Positions 16,146-25,601 of a stretch of 64,000 nucleotides of DNA are shown here, piece by piece (the first letter of the stretch is position 1; the number at the start of each line of letters is the position of its first letter). The notes beneath the pieces are model-generated. The model did not search any database. It had not been told where the DNA came from and was given only the letters and a program-made list of their open reading frames with translations. The stretch spans positions 1,008,413 through 1,072,412 of the forward strand of contig NZ_JACRVF010000001.1 in NCBI RefSeq assembly GCF_014306105.1, read 5' to 3'. Source of the DNA: Pontibacter cellulosilyticus. Lineage in GTDB: Bacteria > Bacteroidota > Bacteroidia > Cytophagales > Hymenobacteraceae. The position numbers and the translations under genes are program-made.

Positions 16146-17153
16146 CTAAAATTTAAGCCTTGGCTCAGGGCTTACATACTGGTCTGTGAAGTCACCTTTA
16201 AGATACTGAAAGTGCGCTGCCATCGCAATCATGCCAGCGTTGTCGGTACAATACTGGAAAGCTGGGATATACACGTTCCAGTTATACTTCTGAGCATATT
16301 CCTGCATTGTATGGCGCAGGCCAGAGTTAGCCGACACCCCTCCTGCTATAGCAATTTCTTTTATACCCAGATCTTTTGCCGCCAACTTCAATTTCTTCAT
16401 CAGGGTCTTGATGAGTGTTTTCTGAACGCTGGCACAAATGTCATTGATATTCTCCTCCACGAAATTAGGGTTCTCCTTTACCCGATCGCGCAGGAAGTAT
16501 AAAACGGAAGTTTTGATACCGCTGAACGAGAAATTATACTCCGGCATATTGCCTACAGGAAACTCAAAGGCATCCGGGTTACCCATAGCGGCTTTTTTAT
16601 CCAGCATTGGTCCACCAGGGTACGGTAGTCCTAGCATTTTGGCTGTTTTATCAAAAGCCTCACCCACTGCATCGTCAGTAGTTTGGCCGATTATTTGCAT
16701 ATCTAAATAGTCCTTTACCAAAACAATTTGCGTGTGTCCGCCGCTTACAGTTAAGCACAGAAACGGCAATTGAGGTTTAGGTTCGTCGATAAAGTGGGCC
16801 AGAATGTGTGCCTGCATGTGGTTTACCTCTATAAGTGGTATACCTAGTCCTAAGGCAAACGACTTGGCAAAAGAGCAGCCAACAAGTAATGCACCTAAAA
16901 GACCGGGGCCGCGTGTAAAAGCAACTGCATTTAACTCACTTTTATTTACATTTGCTACACGTAAAGCCTGGTGTACAACAGGTATGATGTTCTGCTGGTG
17001 CGCTCTGGAAGCTAATTCAGGTACTACACCACCATACTGCTCGTGCACGGCCTGCGTTGTTACTATATTAGACAATACTTTACCGCCTCTAATAACAGCG
17101 GCAGAAGTATCGTCGCAGGAAGATTCGATAGCTAAAATTGTAGGTTCAGTCAT
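16146..17153 (-). CDS. tsaD: tRNA N6-adenosine threonylcarbamoyltransferase
   Basis: The 335-residue protein transfers the threonylcarbamoyl group to A37 of ANN-decoding tRNAs, working with TsaB, TsaE and TsaC. ILAIESSCDDTSAAVI opens the protein, the iron-binding HMQAHILAH motif lies at about residues 111-119, and CLTVSGGHTQIVLV, DAVGEAFDKTAKMLGLPYPGG and IAGGVSANSGLR follow in the family order. The start ATG (17151-17153) is only three bases from the TTG start of the divergent tamB gene. Downstream on the same strand are the thioesterase and smpB, forming a likely translation-quality operon. Confidence 0.96.
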   Translation of the reverse strand: MTEPTILAIESSCDDTSAAVIRGGKVLSNIVTTQAVHEQYGGVVPELASRAHQQNIIPVVHQALRVANVNKSELNAVAFTRGPGLLGALLVGCSFAKSFALGLGIPLIEVNHMQAHILAHFIDEPKPQLPFLCLTVSGGHTQIVLVKDYLDMQIIGQTTDDAVGEAFDKTAKMLGLPYPGGPMLDKKAAMGNPDAFEFPVGNMPEYNFSFSGIKTSVLYFLRDRVKENPNFVEENINDICASVQKTLIKTLMKKLKLAAKDLGIKEIAIAGGVSANSGLRHTMQEYAQKYNWNVYIPAFQYCTDNAGMIAMAAHFQYLKGDFTDQYVSPEPRLKF

Positions 17154-17156
17154 CTT

Positions 17157-20100
17157 TTGGAAAAAAATCAGTCCATAAATTACTTCAAAGTTATAGGAAA
17201 AGCTGTTCTAAAAATAGTTTTAGGGCTAATCCTGTTCCTTTTGTTGGCATTCGCGACTGTTTTTGTGGCCATCCGATTCCCGGGGGTGCAAACCAGAATC
17301 GTACAGCGGGTGGCCGAGTACTTCTCTGATCGCCTGAACCACGAGGTAACCATTGGCGGCGTGGATATATCCTTTTTCAGCAATGTGGTGTTGGAGGATG
17401 TAACGGTAAAGGACTATCGGGGCAATGAGCTTTTCCATATTGGCAAGGCAGATGCTGAAATTGAGACCTGGTCTGTATTTAACCCGAACACGCTGGCCAT
17501 AGGCACCCTAACCCTGGAGGAGCCACGGGCAAGCCTGGTGGTGTACGAAAAGACAGATTCTCTTAACATAAGCAGATTTATTTCTGCCCTCGGCGATCTG
17601 TTCGTAAAGAAAGATACAACCAAACCTTCCCAGCCTTTCTACTTTACCCTGGATGAACTGGTACTGAAGAACGGACGATTTATTTACGACGACTTCCGGA
17701 AGGCCCCTGCCGCTGAAGGCATGGACTATGCCCACATGACCTTTGCCAATATTAACGGCCGCTTCTCCGACCTGCAGTTAGAAGACACACTGAAAGCTAC
17801 TGTTACCAACCTCTCTACGGTAGAAACACGTTCCAATACTAAGCTCCACAACCTGGACACCCGCATGACCTATGCCCCTACTTTTTGGGAATGGGACCAA
17901 TTGGACCTGCAGGTAAACGACAGCAACCTGAAAGACTATGTGCGCTTCGACTACGAGGAGTTTGGGAACTTTACTGAATACAACGACAGTGTGACCATGA
18001 CAGTGCGTTTGCAAGACTCTAAAGTATACTTTAAGGATATTGTAGTTTTCGCACCGCAGATAAAAGAGTACAGCGACGAAACCATACTTGTAAACTCAGT
18101 AGACTTTAAAGGAAAGGTAAAGAATTTCACAGCTACAGACGTGGACCTGGAGTATGGCAATGACACCCGCATTATCGGAAGTGTAAGCGCAGACGGCTTA
18201 CCCAACTTTAAGGAGACGTTCGCCAACATGCGCCTGAAGTCATCTACCATAAATGCGCGCGATATAAAGCAGTTTCTTCCGCAGGATGCCTACGAAATAG
18301 CTGCCCGGCTCGGAACAGTGAGATTAGACGGCCGCTTTTTGGGATTCTATAACGACTTTGTATCGAATGGCAACTTCTCTACCGCACTTGGCAGCCTACA
18401 GTCTGATATAAACCTTAAAATAGACGACAACACCCGCCAATCTTCTTACAGTGGTTTCCTTAAAACCAATAGCTTTAACCTGGGCAGACTGCTTGCTATT
18501 GAGGATAAAATCAGGACTATTTCTATGAGCGGACGCTTGGAGGGCTCAGGGTTTACCTTAAATGATGCCAACATTACTATGGACGCCACCATTGACCAGG
18601 TGCAGGTGCTGGATTATAATTACCGGAACATTAAAGCGGATGGCACACTAAGCGGACAGACCTTTGTGGGTAAAGTTTCTGTTAACGATCCGAACCTGGT
18701 GTTTTCTGCCAATGGCGAAGTGGACCTGGAAAAAGAAGAACAGGCCTTTAACTTGTTAGCCAACCTGCAGCGCGTAGATCTACAGGCGCTGGGGCTGTCT
18801 GATGTTCCCTTCTCCATTAGAGCCAATGCCGACCTGAACTTCAGTGGTTTGAAGCTGGATGCTTTTGTGGGTAATGCACGCCTCGACAGTGCTTTTATCA
18901 GTTACAAAGGCAAGGAGCTTGCCCTGGATACCATTTCCATAGACTCAGAGATAGTAAACGGTACACGCAGCCTCAACCTGAACTCCGATCTGCTGGCACT
19001 TAAAGTAAACGGCGACTTCGACTATACTACCCTGATAGAGGACCTGAAAACGCTGGTGCACGAGTATGAACTAAACTTTGAAAGCAATGATGCTGCGACC
19101 CGAGCATACTATGCCCGAAAGTTAAGGCAGCCAAGCGAGGATTATGCTTTGAATTATAACATTAAACTTAAAGACCCTCAGCCCCTCTTAAACCTGTTTG
19201 TACCTGACCTTACAATATCCTCGGCTACAAACATAGAAGGGTCTTTTAGGCACGAGAACACGGTTATACTTACACTTTATTCTTCTGTTGATACACTCCT
19301 TTATAAGGACTATGAATTATATGGTAACGCCATAGAGCTTAACACATCCAAAATTCAGTACAACCCGGATGTTTTGGCAGCAGCCCTGTTTACCTCCCAG
19401 CGACAGGTATTGCCCGCAGCCGGAGAAACCAAGGACTTTTACCTGGAAGGTATCTGGAGTGAGCGTAACATAGACTTTTCTACCAGCATCAGGCAACCGG
19501 AACAGAATAACAGGGCCACCATTACCGGCGACCTTAATTTTCTACAGGACCAGATCCAGATTGTATTTGACAGGTCGAACATTACACTGCAGCAGAACGC
19601 CTGGGCCTTTAACCCCGGCAACACCTTATATATAAGTGAGGGTGGCAAAAAACTGGTGTTCGAAAACTTCTCTATCTCCAACAAAGATCAGATTATACGG
19701 GCAGAGGGCGAAATATCAGAGTCGCCTGACAGCAGACTGGTGGTAAATGTAGATGAGTTTGATCTGCGTAACCTGAACCCGCTGCTTACCATGCCTATTG
19801 CCGGCAGGCTTACCGGGCAGGTGGTAACCCAGGATGTTTATCAGGACATGAAGTTTGACGGCAGTATGCGTGTAGACTCTTTCTACCTTGATGAAGTATA
19901 CATCGGTAACGTGCTGGGCAAGACAAACTGGAACAACAGGCTGCAGCAGGCAATAGTTGACCTAGGAATTGAACGCAATAATAAAAAAGTGCTGACGGTA
20001 ACTGGCAACTATAACCCAAAAGCCGAAGATGATCAACTAGACCTACTGGCTGTACTCGACCAGGCAAATCTGAAGCTGGTAGAGCCAGTGCTGAAAGGTA

Positions 20101-21698
20101 TCATGTCGGACTTGGAAGGTGAGATGGAAGGCCGTGTGCGGGTGCTAGGCAGGCTGGATTATCCTGTACTGAAAGGTTCTGTAATGGTAACAAAAGGTCA
20201 GTTTACATTTGATTACCTGAACACAACTTATACTTTCTCAGACAGAATTTACCTGGATGCTAACAGCATCAGCTTCCGTAATGCGCAATTGCGCGATATT
20301 TTCGGAAATCGAGCCACAGTATCAGGAGGTATAGCGCATGATGGTTTCCAGGACATGGTACTGGACATAGAGGCACGCTACCGTAACTTTATGATCCTTA
20401 ATACCACCGAAGCTCAGAACGAACTCTTCTATGGTACAGCCTTTGCCAGCGGCTCAGCCAGCGTGTTAGGACCTACCGACAACCTGCAGGTAAAAGTAGA
20501 TGCTACCAGCAACGAGAACACCCGCATAGTGCTCCCTCTCGACTACCAGACGGATGTTGCCCGTAAAGATTTCATTCGTTTTGTTGAAAAAGCAGGTGCA
20601 GACACAACAGGCATGGGTGTAAACGTGGAAGATCGTCGTGTGGACCTATCTGGCATCAATTTGGACTTTAACCTGGATGTAACCGACGATGCCTACTTCG
20701 AGATTATCATCGACAGGACAACAGGCGACGTAATTCGTGGCACAGGCAACGGGGATATCAGGATGACGATTGATACCCGCGGCGAGTTTAACATGTACGG
20801 TACTTTTGAGATCACCAACGGTGCCTATAACCTGAACCTGTTAGAGGGGCTGGTTAGCCGTGAATTTAAGATCGTGCCCGGAGGAACCATAACCTGGAAC
20901 GGTGACCCTACGGCAGGTATTATGAACATTACCGCTGAGTACACGCAAATGGTATCGCTGGAGCCTCTAAACCAGGCATATTCTGGCCGTCGTGAACCAG
21001 TTACTGTTGAAATTGAACTGACAGGTCCGCTGCTAACCCCTCAAGTAAACCTAGATTTGAGAGCTGAGCTAAGCGACGAATTCCTTTTAAGTGGCATTAA
21101 CAACGACGAGGCTGAGCTTAACCGGCAGGTGTTCAGCTTACTGGTGTTGCAGCGATTAACGCCACCCGGGTCTCTTGCGCTGGACAGTGGCGTGGGTGCA
21201 AGCGCGGTAGGCGGTAGCCTTGGTAGTTTGCTTTCTGGTCAGCTCAACAGCTTCTTTAATAGCCTGGACAGCAACCTGGAGATTGACATTGGTTTGTCTG
21301 GAGTAACACAGGAGTCGCTTTCTACCCTGCAGTTGCGCCTTAGCTATACTTTCTTCCAGGGCAGGTTGCGGGTTACGAACCAGACAGGATTTGGTAACAA
21401 CAACGATGCTAACGGAGCCAACGCTTCGAACAACTACATCGGCGACTGGTTCCTGGAGTACTATATCACGCAATCAGGAGAGCTGCGACTAAGGCTCGAG
21501 TACAGCACTACCCCGCGCACCTACTTCGATAACCGGACTTCGGTGTCGTCGAGGCAAAGGCTTAGCTTGCTGCACACAAAGCGTTTTGATACGCTTGAAG
21601 AGCTTTTCGGCAGCAACAGACGAGAGCGTAAGCTACGGGAGCGCGAGCAGCAAAGAGAACGCCTCATACTCGACTCCGACCCACGATTAAACCTATAA
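17157..21698 (+). CDS. tamB: TamB-like translocation and assembly protein
   Basis: A 1513-residue protein with one N-terminal membrane helix (about residues 13-36) and a very long beta-rich region ending in the TamB C-terminal domain (about 1080-1400), for example GTGNGDIRMTIDTRGEFNMYG and NGAYNLNLLEGLVSREFKI. Proteins of this class (AsmA/TamB superfamily) span the periplasm as beta-taco bridges and carry lipids or help insert outer-membrane proteins. Start: an in-frame stop lies at 17133-17135 and there is no ATG nearby, so TTG at 17157 is the best start. It is the longest gene here. No TamA-type Omp85 partner lies next to it. Confidence 0.88.
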   Translation: MEKNQSINYFKVIGKAVLKIVLGLILFLLLAFATVFVAIRFPGVQTRIVQRVAEYFSDRLNHEVTIGGVDISFFSNVVLEDVTVKDYRGNELFHIGKADAEIETWSVFNPNTLAIGTLTLEEPRASLVVYEKTDSLNISRFISALGDLFVKKDTTKPSQPFYFTLDELVLKNGRFIYDDFRKAPAAEGMDYAHMTFANINGRFSDLQLEDTLKATVTNLSTVETRSNTKLHNLDTRMTYAPTFWEWDQLDLQVNDSNLKDYVRFDYEEFGNFTEYNDSVTMTVRLQDSKVYFKDIVVFAPQIKEYSDETILVNSVDFKGKVKNFTATDVDLEYGNDTRIIGSVSADGLPNFKETFANMRLKSSTINARDIKQFLPQDAYEIAARLGTVRLDGRFLGFYNDFVSNGNFSTALGSLQSDINLKIDDNTRQSSYSGFLKTNSFNLGRLLAIEDKIRTISMSGRLEGSGFTLNDANITMDATIDQVQVLDYNYRNIKADGTLSGQTFVGKVSVNDPNLVFSANGEVDLEKEEQAFNLLANLQRVDLQALGLSDVPFSIRANADLNFSGLKLDAFVGNARLDSAFISYKGKELALDTISIDSEIVNGTRSLNLNSDLLALKVNGDFDYTTLIEDLKTLVHEYELNFESNDAATRAYYARKLRQPSEDYALNYNIKLKDPQPLLNLFVPDLTISSATNIEGSFRHENTVILTLYSSVDTLLYKDYELYGNAIELNTSKIQYNPDVLAAALFTSQRQVLPAAGETKDFYLEGIWSERNIDFSTSIRQPEQNNRATITGDLNFLQDQIQIVFDRSNITLQQNAWAFNPGNTLYISEGGKKLVFENFSISNKDQIIRAEGEISESPDSRLVVNVDEFDLRNLNPLLTMPIAGRLTGQVVTQDVYQDMKFDGSMRVDSFYLDEVYIGNVLGKTNWNNRLQQAIVDLGIERNNKKVLTVTGNYNPKAEDDQLDLLAVLDQANLKLVEPVLKGIMSDLEGEMEGRVRVLGRLDYPVLKGSVMVTKGQFTFDYLNTTYTFSDRIYLDANSISFRNAQLRDIFGNRATVSGGIAHDGFQDMVLDIEARYRNFMILNTTEAQNELFYGTAFASGSASVLGPTDNLQVKVDATSNENTRIVLPLDYQTDVARKDFIRFVEKAGADTTGMGVNVEDRRVDLSGINLDFNLDVTDDAYFEIIIDRTTGDVIRGTGNGDIRMTIDTRGEFNMYGTFEITNGAYNLNLLEGLVSREFKIVPGGTITWNGDPTAGIMNITAEYTQMVSLEPLNQAYSGRREPVTVEIELTGPLLTPQVNLDLRAELSDEFLLSGINNDEAELNRQVFSLLVLQRLTPPGSLALDSGVGASAVGGSLGSLLSGQLNSFFNSLDSNLEIDIGLSGVTQESLSTLQLRLSYTFFQGRLRVTNQTGFGNNNDANGANASNNYIGDWFLEYYITQSGELRLRLEYSTTPRTYFDNRTSVSSRQRLSLLHTKRFDTLEELFGSNRRERKLREREQQRERLILDSDPRLNL

Positions 21699-21703
21699 GT
21701 ATA

Positions 21704-21734
21704 AAAGGTCCGGCTTAATTAAGTCGGGCCTTTT
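21704..21734 (+). terminator. Terminator after tamB
   Basis: AAAGGTCCGGCTT and AAGTCGGGCCTTT form a 13-bp stem with G-U pairs and an AATT loop, then a T-run. It directly follows the tamB stop and separates it from the ftsX operon. Confidence 0.8.
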
Positions 21735-21778
21735 TGCTTTACCATGCTCGTGGCCGCTACAATTCTAAATAATATTTC

Positions 21779-21786
21779 TATTTTTG
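21779..21786 (+). promoter_or_regulatory. Possible -7 element upstream of ftsX
   Basis: TATTTTTG matches TAnnTTTG and lies 17 bases before the ftsX ATG, between the tamB terminator and the gene. No good -33 box is visible. Confidence 0.3.
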
Positions 21787-21802
21787 TGAGGAAGCACGTA
21801 GT

Positions 21803-22699
21803 ATGGCAAAAAACATCAAACACATTAAGAAAAAGAAACTAGGAAGTTATCCGCACCTGATGGTGGTGTTCAGCATCTCGCTTGCTCTTTTCGTAATCGG
21901 GTTATTCGGGCTGCTGTTGATTCACGCCGGGAAATTATCAGAAAAGGTAAAGGAAAGTATAGAAATGCAGGTGTACCTGGATCGCAACCTGACCGAAGTT
22001 CAACTTAACCGCCTTCAAAAGACTTTCGCAGCCAAAGAGTACGTAGCCTACAAAAACGATACAGCACAGGTTCGCTTTATCTCAAAAGAAGAAGGTGCAA
22101 AGGCTTTTTTAGATGAGACCGGCGAAGACTTTATGGAGTTTCTGGGTGACAACCCACTTCGAGATGCTTACGTGCTTAGAATTGATGCCAACCACTCCAG
22201 CTCACCGGAGCTTAAAAGTATAAAACTAGACCTGCAGGATGTAGGCGGTGTGTATGAGGTGCAATATGTGGAAAGCCTCATCGAATCCATCAACTCCAAC
22301 ATCGAAAAAATAAGCATGATTCTGCTCGGTTTTGCGGCTATACTTATACTTGTGGTAATCATACTTATAAACAATACCGTTAAACTGGCTCTTTTCTCGC
22401 AGCGGTTCCTGATCAGGAGCATGCAGCTAGTGGGTGCCACCTCGTTCTTTATACAGCGCCCGTTTCTTAACCGTGCCGCATTACAAGGTATGATCAGTGG
22501 TGTTGTGGCCTCTATCCTGTTGTTTGCGCTTATGCAGTATGCTTACCACGAGGTAGAAGAGCTTAAACTGCTGCGCAACGACGAGCAGACATACATTTTG
22601 ATGGGTGCCTTGGTTGTTATTGGCATCGTTATCGGTTTTATGAGCTCATACAGAGCTGTGCGAAAATATCTCGGCTTATCTTTAGATGAACTATACTAA
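21803..22699 (+). CDS. ftsX: Cell division protein FtsX
   Basis: A 298-residue permease-like protein. A lysine-rich cytoplasmic N-terminus (MAKNIKHIKKKKLGSYPHL) precedes a first membrane helix at about residues 21-44, an extracytoplasmic domain (about 45-165, with EMQVYLDRN and FISKEEGAKAFLDETGED), then three helices to the C-terminus, ending RAVRKYLGLSLDELY. FtsX pairs with the ATPase FtsE to activate cell-wall hydrolases at the septum. FtsE is not adjacent, as is common in Bacteroidota. It heads a tight operon with the DUF3098 gene, uppP, truB and ribF. Confidence 0.92.
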   Translation: MAKNIKHIKKKKLGSYPHLMVVFSISLALFVIGLFGLLLIHAGKLSEKVKESIEMQVYLDRNLTEVQLNRLQKTFAAKEYVAYKNDTAQVRFISKEEGAKAFLDETGEDFMEFLGDNPLRDAYVLRIDANHSSSPELKSIKLDLQDVGGVYEVQYVESLIESINSNIEKISMILLGFAAILILVVIILINNTVKLALFSQRFLIRSMQLVGATSFFIQRPFLNRAALQGMISGVVASILLFALMQYAYHEVEELKLLRNDEQTYILMGALVVIGIVIGFMSSYRAVRKYLGLSLDELY

Positions 22700-22701
22700 A
22701 C

Positions 22702-22920
22702 ATGGAAGAAAATAAAGACAGACTTGCCTTTGGTAAGAAAAACTACACCTTTATGCTGATCGGCATCGTGGTATTGGCAGTGGGTTTCGTTATCATGACA
22801 CTGGACGATGAGGCTTATGGTCTAGGCTTTATGGGTATCACGTTGGGTCCGATAGTAGTAATGGCAGGCTTTATTATTGAGCTTTACGCTATCATGGTAA
22901 AAGATAAAACACACGAATAA
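22702..22920 (+). CDS. DUF3098 small membrane protein
   Basis: A 72-residue protein with two membrane helices (about residues 16-33 and 47-66) and the GKKNYTFMLIGIVVLAVGF pattern of DUF3098, a family found next to ftsX and uppP in Bacteroidota. Function is unknown; the fixed position between ftsX and uppP suggests a link to the cell envelope. It begins two bases after ftsX and its stop directly abuts the uppP start. Confidence 0.88.
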   Translation: MEENKDRLAFGKKNYTFMLIGIVVLAVGFVIMTLDDEAYGLGFMGITLGPIVVMAGFIIELYAIMVKDKTHE

Positions 22921-23757
22921 ATGAGTATTTGGCAGGCTATTATTTTAGCCATTGTTGAAGGGCTTACCGAGTTCTTACCTATTTCTTCTACAGGTCACAT
23001 GATTATCGCCTCCAGCCTGATGGGCATTAACGAGCTGCCGATAACAAAGATCTTTACGGTCAACATTCAGTTTGGAGCCATACTTTCGGTAGTAGTATTG
23101 TATTGGCGCCGTTTCATACAAAGCTGGGACTTTTACTTTAAGCTATTGATAGCTTTCATTCCGGCTGCCGTACTGGGCTTTGCCTTTAACAAGGCGATAG
23201 ATGCCATGCTGGAGAGTGTAGCCATTACGGCTGTCATGTTGCTGATAGGCGGGGTTATACTCTTATTTGTTGACAAGTGGTTTCAAAATGCCGCCAAGGA
23301 CAGAATAAGCTATAAGAATGCCTTCGTCATTGGCTTGGCACAGTGCCTTGCCATGATTCCGGGTGTTTCCAGGTCGGCTGCCTCTATTATCGGAGGTTTG
23401 GCGCAAGGTATAAACCGAAAAGCAGCTGCAGAATTTTCATTCTTTCTGGCAGTGCCTACCATGCTGGCCGCCTCTACTTACAAACTTATCACCGATTTGC
23501 TTGGCCTTGAGCTTTCAGACGTTATCAAGTTTGACCTCGTTAAAATACAGAACAGCTTTGAGGTGATCACTTCTGATGACTTGCAGTTGCTTTTAGTCGG
23601 AAACTTTGTAGCTTTTGTAGTGGCCATGCTGGCAATAAGCTTTTTTATCAGCTTCTTAACAAAGTATGGCTTTAAGCTTTTTGGCTACTACAGAATTGCT
23701 TTAGGGATTTTAATACTTGCCTTGCTTGCCATGGGCGTAGACTTACAAGTAATATAA
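22921..23757 (+). CDS. uppP: Undecaprenyl-diphosphatase
   Basis: A 278-residue polytopic membrane protein of the BacA/UppP family, which removes a phosphate from undecaprenyl diphosphate so the lipid carrier can be reused for peptidoglycan and polysaccharides. The two signature regions are intact: [16 protein letters not shown] near the N-terminus and [13 protein letters not shown] in the middle. Around eight membrane helices are evident. The start is the ATG that immediately follows the DUF3098 stop. Loss of this activity typically confers bacitracin sensitivity. It supplies carrier for the polysaccharide locus found about 6 kb further on. Confidence 0.96.
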   Translation: MSIWQAIILAIVEGLTEFLPISSTGHMIIASSLMGINELPITKIFTVNIQFGAILSVVVLYWRRFIQSWDFYFKLLIAFIPAAVLGFAFNKAIDAMLESVAITAVMLLIGGVILLFVDKWFQNAAKDRISYKNAFVIGLAQCLAMIPGVSRSAASIIGGLAQGINRKAAAEFSFFLAVPTMLAASTYKLITDLLGLELSDVIKFDLVKIQNSFEVITSDDLQLLLVGNFVAFVVAMLAISFFISFLTKYGFKLFGYYRIALGILILALLAMGVDLQVI

Positions 23758-23758
23758 A

Positions 23759-24454
23759 ATGGAATATAATTTTGCCGAAGGCGAAATACTGCTCATAAAC
23801 AAACCACTCGACTGGACTTCCTTCGATGTGGTAAAGAAAGTCCGGAACACAATCCGGGTAAAGAAAGTAGGCCATGCCGGTACTTTAGATCCACTGGCTT
23901 CGGGTTTGCTTATACTTTGCACCGGCAAGTATACCAAGCGCATCGACGAGATTCAGGCACAAGAGAAAGAGTATACCGGCACAATTCGCCTCGGCGAAAT
24001 AACACCATCATACGACAGGGAAACAGAAGTAACCGAAACCTGCGACATCAGCCACCTGACAGCGGAAGAAGTTACGGCAGCAGCCCAGAGCTTTGTTGGC
24101 ACTATAGAGCAGGTCCCTCCTATTTACTCTGCCGTAATGGTAGACGGCAAACGTGCTTATGACCTGGCCCGCAAAGGCAAATCAGCTGAGTTAAAGCCAC
24201 GCACCATCACCATAAAGGCATTTGACATCACTAGAATAGAAGGCCCGGAGATCCATTTCAGGGTAATCTGTACAAAAGGCACTTACATTCGCAGCCTGGC
24301 GCATGATCTGGGGCAAAAGCTTGGTTGTGGCGCACACCTTTCGTCATTAGTGCGTACCCGAATCGGTGAGTATAAACTAGAGGATGCCCTTACCATTGAG
24401 GATATCCAGGAAATAAGAAGAAAGCAGCTAGAAGCGGATGGAAGTAATTCGTGA
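23759..24454 (+). CDS. truB: tRNA pseudouridine(55) synthase
   Basis: The 231-residue enzyme makes pseudouridine at position 55 in the T-loop of all elongator tRNAs. The catalytic aspartate lies in GHAGTLDPLASGLL at about residues 39-52, and PIYSAVMVDGKRAYDLAR and CTKGTYIRSLAHDLG are also diagnostic. It is somewhat short, lacking a C-terminal PUA domain, as is usual in Bacteroidota. The ATG comes one base after the uppP stop region, and the gene overlaps ribF by 17 bases. Confidence 0.96.
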   Translation: MEYNFAEGEILLINKPLDWTSFDVVKKVRNTIRVKKVGHAGTLDPLASGLLILCTGKYTKRIDEIQAQEKEYTGTIRLGEITPSYDRETEVTETCDISHLTAEEVTAAAQSFVGTIEQVPPIYSAVMVDGKRAYDLARKGKSAELKPRTITIKAFDITRIEGPEIHFRVICTKGTYIRSLAHDLGQKLGCGAHLSSLVRTRIGEYKLEDALTIEDIQEIRRKQLEADGSNS

Positions 24455-25367
24455 TATAGCGTCATTTCCTCATCTGAGCTTTCCCGTTGTTACCAGCGGT
24501 ACGTTTGACGGTGTGCACATCGGCCATCAGAAAATACTGAAACGTGTAATTGAGCGCGCAAAAGAGAAAGACGGGCAGAGTGTGGTTATTACCTATTGGC
24601 CTCACCCTCGCCTTGTGCTCTTCCCGGAAGACAATAAGCTCAAACTTCTTTCTACCATTGAGGAAAGAATTGAGCAATTGCGTAGCTTTGGTGTAGATTA
24701 TTTGCTGATCATTCCCTTTACAAAAGAGTTCTCGCGCACCAGTTCCCGCACCTTTATTACTGATATTCTGGTAAAAGCCCTGAATACAAAGCTTTTGGTT
24801 ATTGGCTACGACCACCGGTTTGGCAAAAATCGTGAAGGCAGCTTTGAAAACCTGAAAGCCCGTTCGCAGCAGTATGGTTTCGAGGTAGAGGAAATTCCGC
24901 GCCAGGATGTGGACGATGTGGCTGTAAGCTCAACCAAAATCAGGAAGGCACTGGAGAACGGCGATATAGAAACTGCCAATTTATACCTGGGCCGCAAGTA
25001 TAGCCTTAGTTCTGTAGTTACAGAGGGTGATAAAATCGGCAGAACGATCGGTTTCCCTACGGCCAATTTAGAATTGCCAGATGCACCCAAGCTAATTCCT
25101 GCCAATGGTGTGTATGCGGTATATGCATATCTGGATGGTAAAAAGCTCCCTGCCATGATGAACATAGGATTGCGACCAACAGTATCGGGCAAAAATCTGA
25201 CACTGGAGGCTCATATCCTTGATTTCAATGAGAACATTTATGGCAAGCGTATAACCGTTGAGTTTATAGAACACTTGCGAAACGAGCGCATGTTCAGTGG
25301 ACTTGATGAGTTGAAGGGGCAATTGGCAAAGGACGAAGCAGAAACTAGAAGAGCCTTAAAAGTATAA
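24438..25367 (+). CDS. ribF: Bifunctional riboflavin kinase / FAD synthetase
   Basis: A 309-residue enzyme that phosphorylates riboflavin to FMN and adenylates FMN to FAD. The N-terminal adenylyltransferase half carries VTSGTFDGVHIGHQKIL and YLLIIPFTKEFS; the C-terminal kinase half carries GRTIGFPTANLEL and NGVYAVYA. It overlaps the end of truB by 17 bases, so the two are probably translationally coupled, and it closes the ftsX operon, being followed by a hairpin terminator. Confidence 0.96.
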   Translation: MEVIRDIASFPHLSFPVVTSGTFDGVHIGHQKILKRVIERAKEKDGQSVVITYWPHPRLVLFPEDNKLKLLSTIEERIEQLRSFGVDYLLIIPFTKEFSRTSSRTFITDILVKALNTKLLVIGYDHRFGKNREGSFENLKARSQQYGFEVEEIPRQDVDDVAVSSTKIRKALENGDIETANLYLGRKYSLSSVVTEGDKIGRTIGFPTANLELPDAPKLIPANGVYAVYAYLDGKKLPAMMNIGLRPTVSGKNLTLEAHILDFNENIYGKRITVEFIEHLRNERMFSGLDELKGQLAKDEAETRRALKV

Positions 25368-25462
25368 ACCTTTTAGTATAGATTCCGTGCCAAGACCTAT
25401 CTGATCTTTATACTTGTCAGGAATTAATTTCACCTGATTTAAAACTTATTTCACCCGTAAAC

Positions 25463-25494
25463 GAAAAGCCATACTTTGTATATGGCTTTTTTTC
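25463..25494 (+). terminator. Terminator of the ftsX-ribF operon
   Basis: AAAAGCCATAC pairs with GTATATGGCTTTT across a short loop, followed by seven T. It is about 95 bases past the ribF stop. Confidence 0.75.
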
Positions 25495-25536
25495 TATTTA
25501 ACTTACCTCAGTACATAATTAAATGTAAGAACAGTG

Positions 25537-25581
25537 CTTTAACTACAGTTAAGAAACATTAAACAGCAGCTGTAGTTAAAG
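25537..25581 (+). promoter_or_regulatory. Perfect 12-bp dyad upstream of scoA
   Basis: CTTTAACTACAG (25537-25548) and CTGTAGTTAAAG (25570-25581) are exact inverted copies with 21 bases between. The second arm ends 20 bases before the scoA ATG. Half-site spacing of about three helical turns would suit a dimeric or looping regulator; a leader hairpin is also possible. Confidence 0.45.
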
Positions 25582-25601
25582 TATGAGCACATTAACTAAC
25601 T

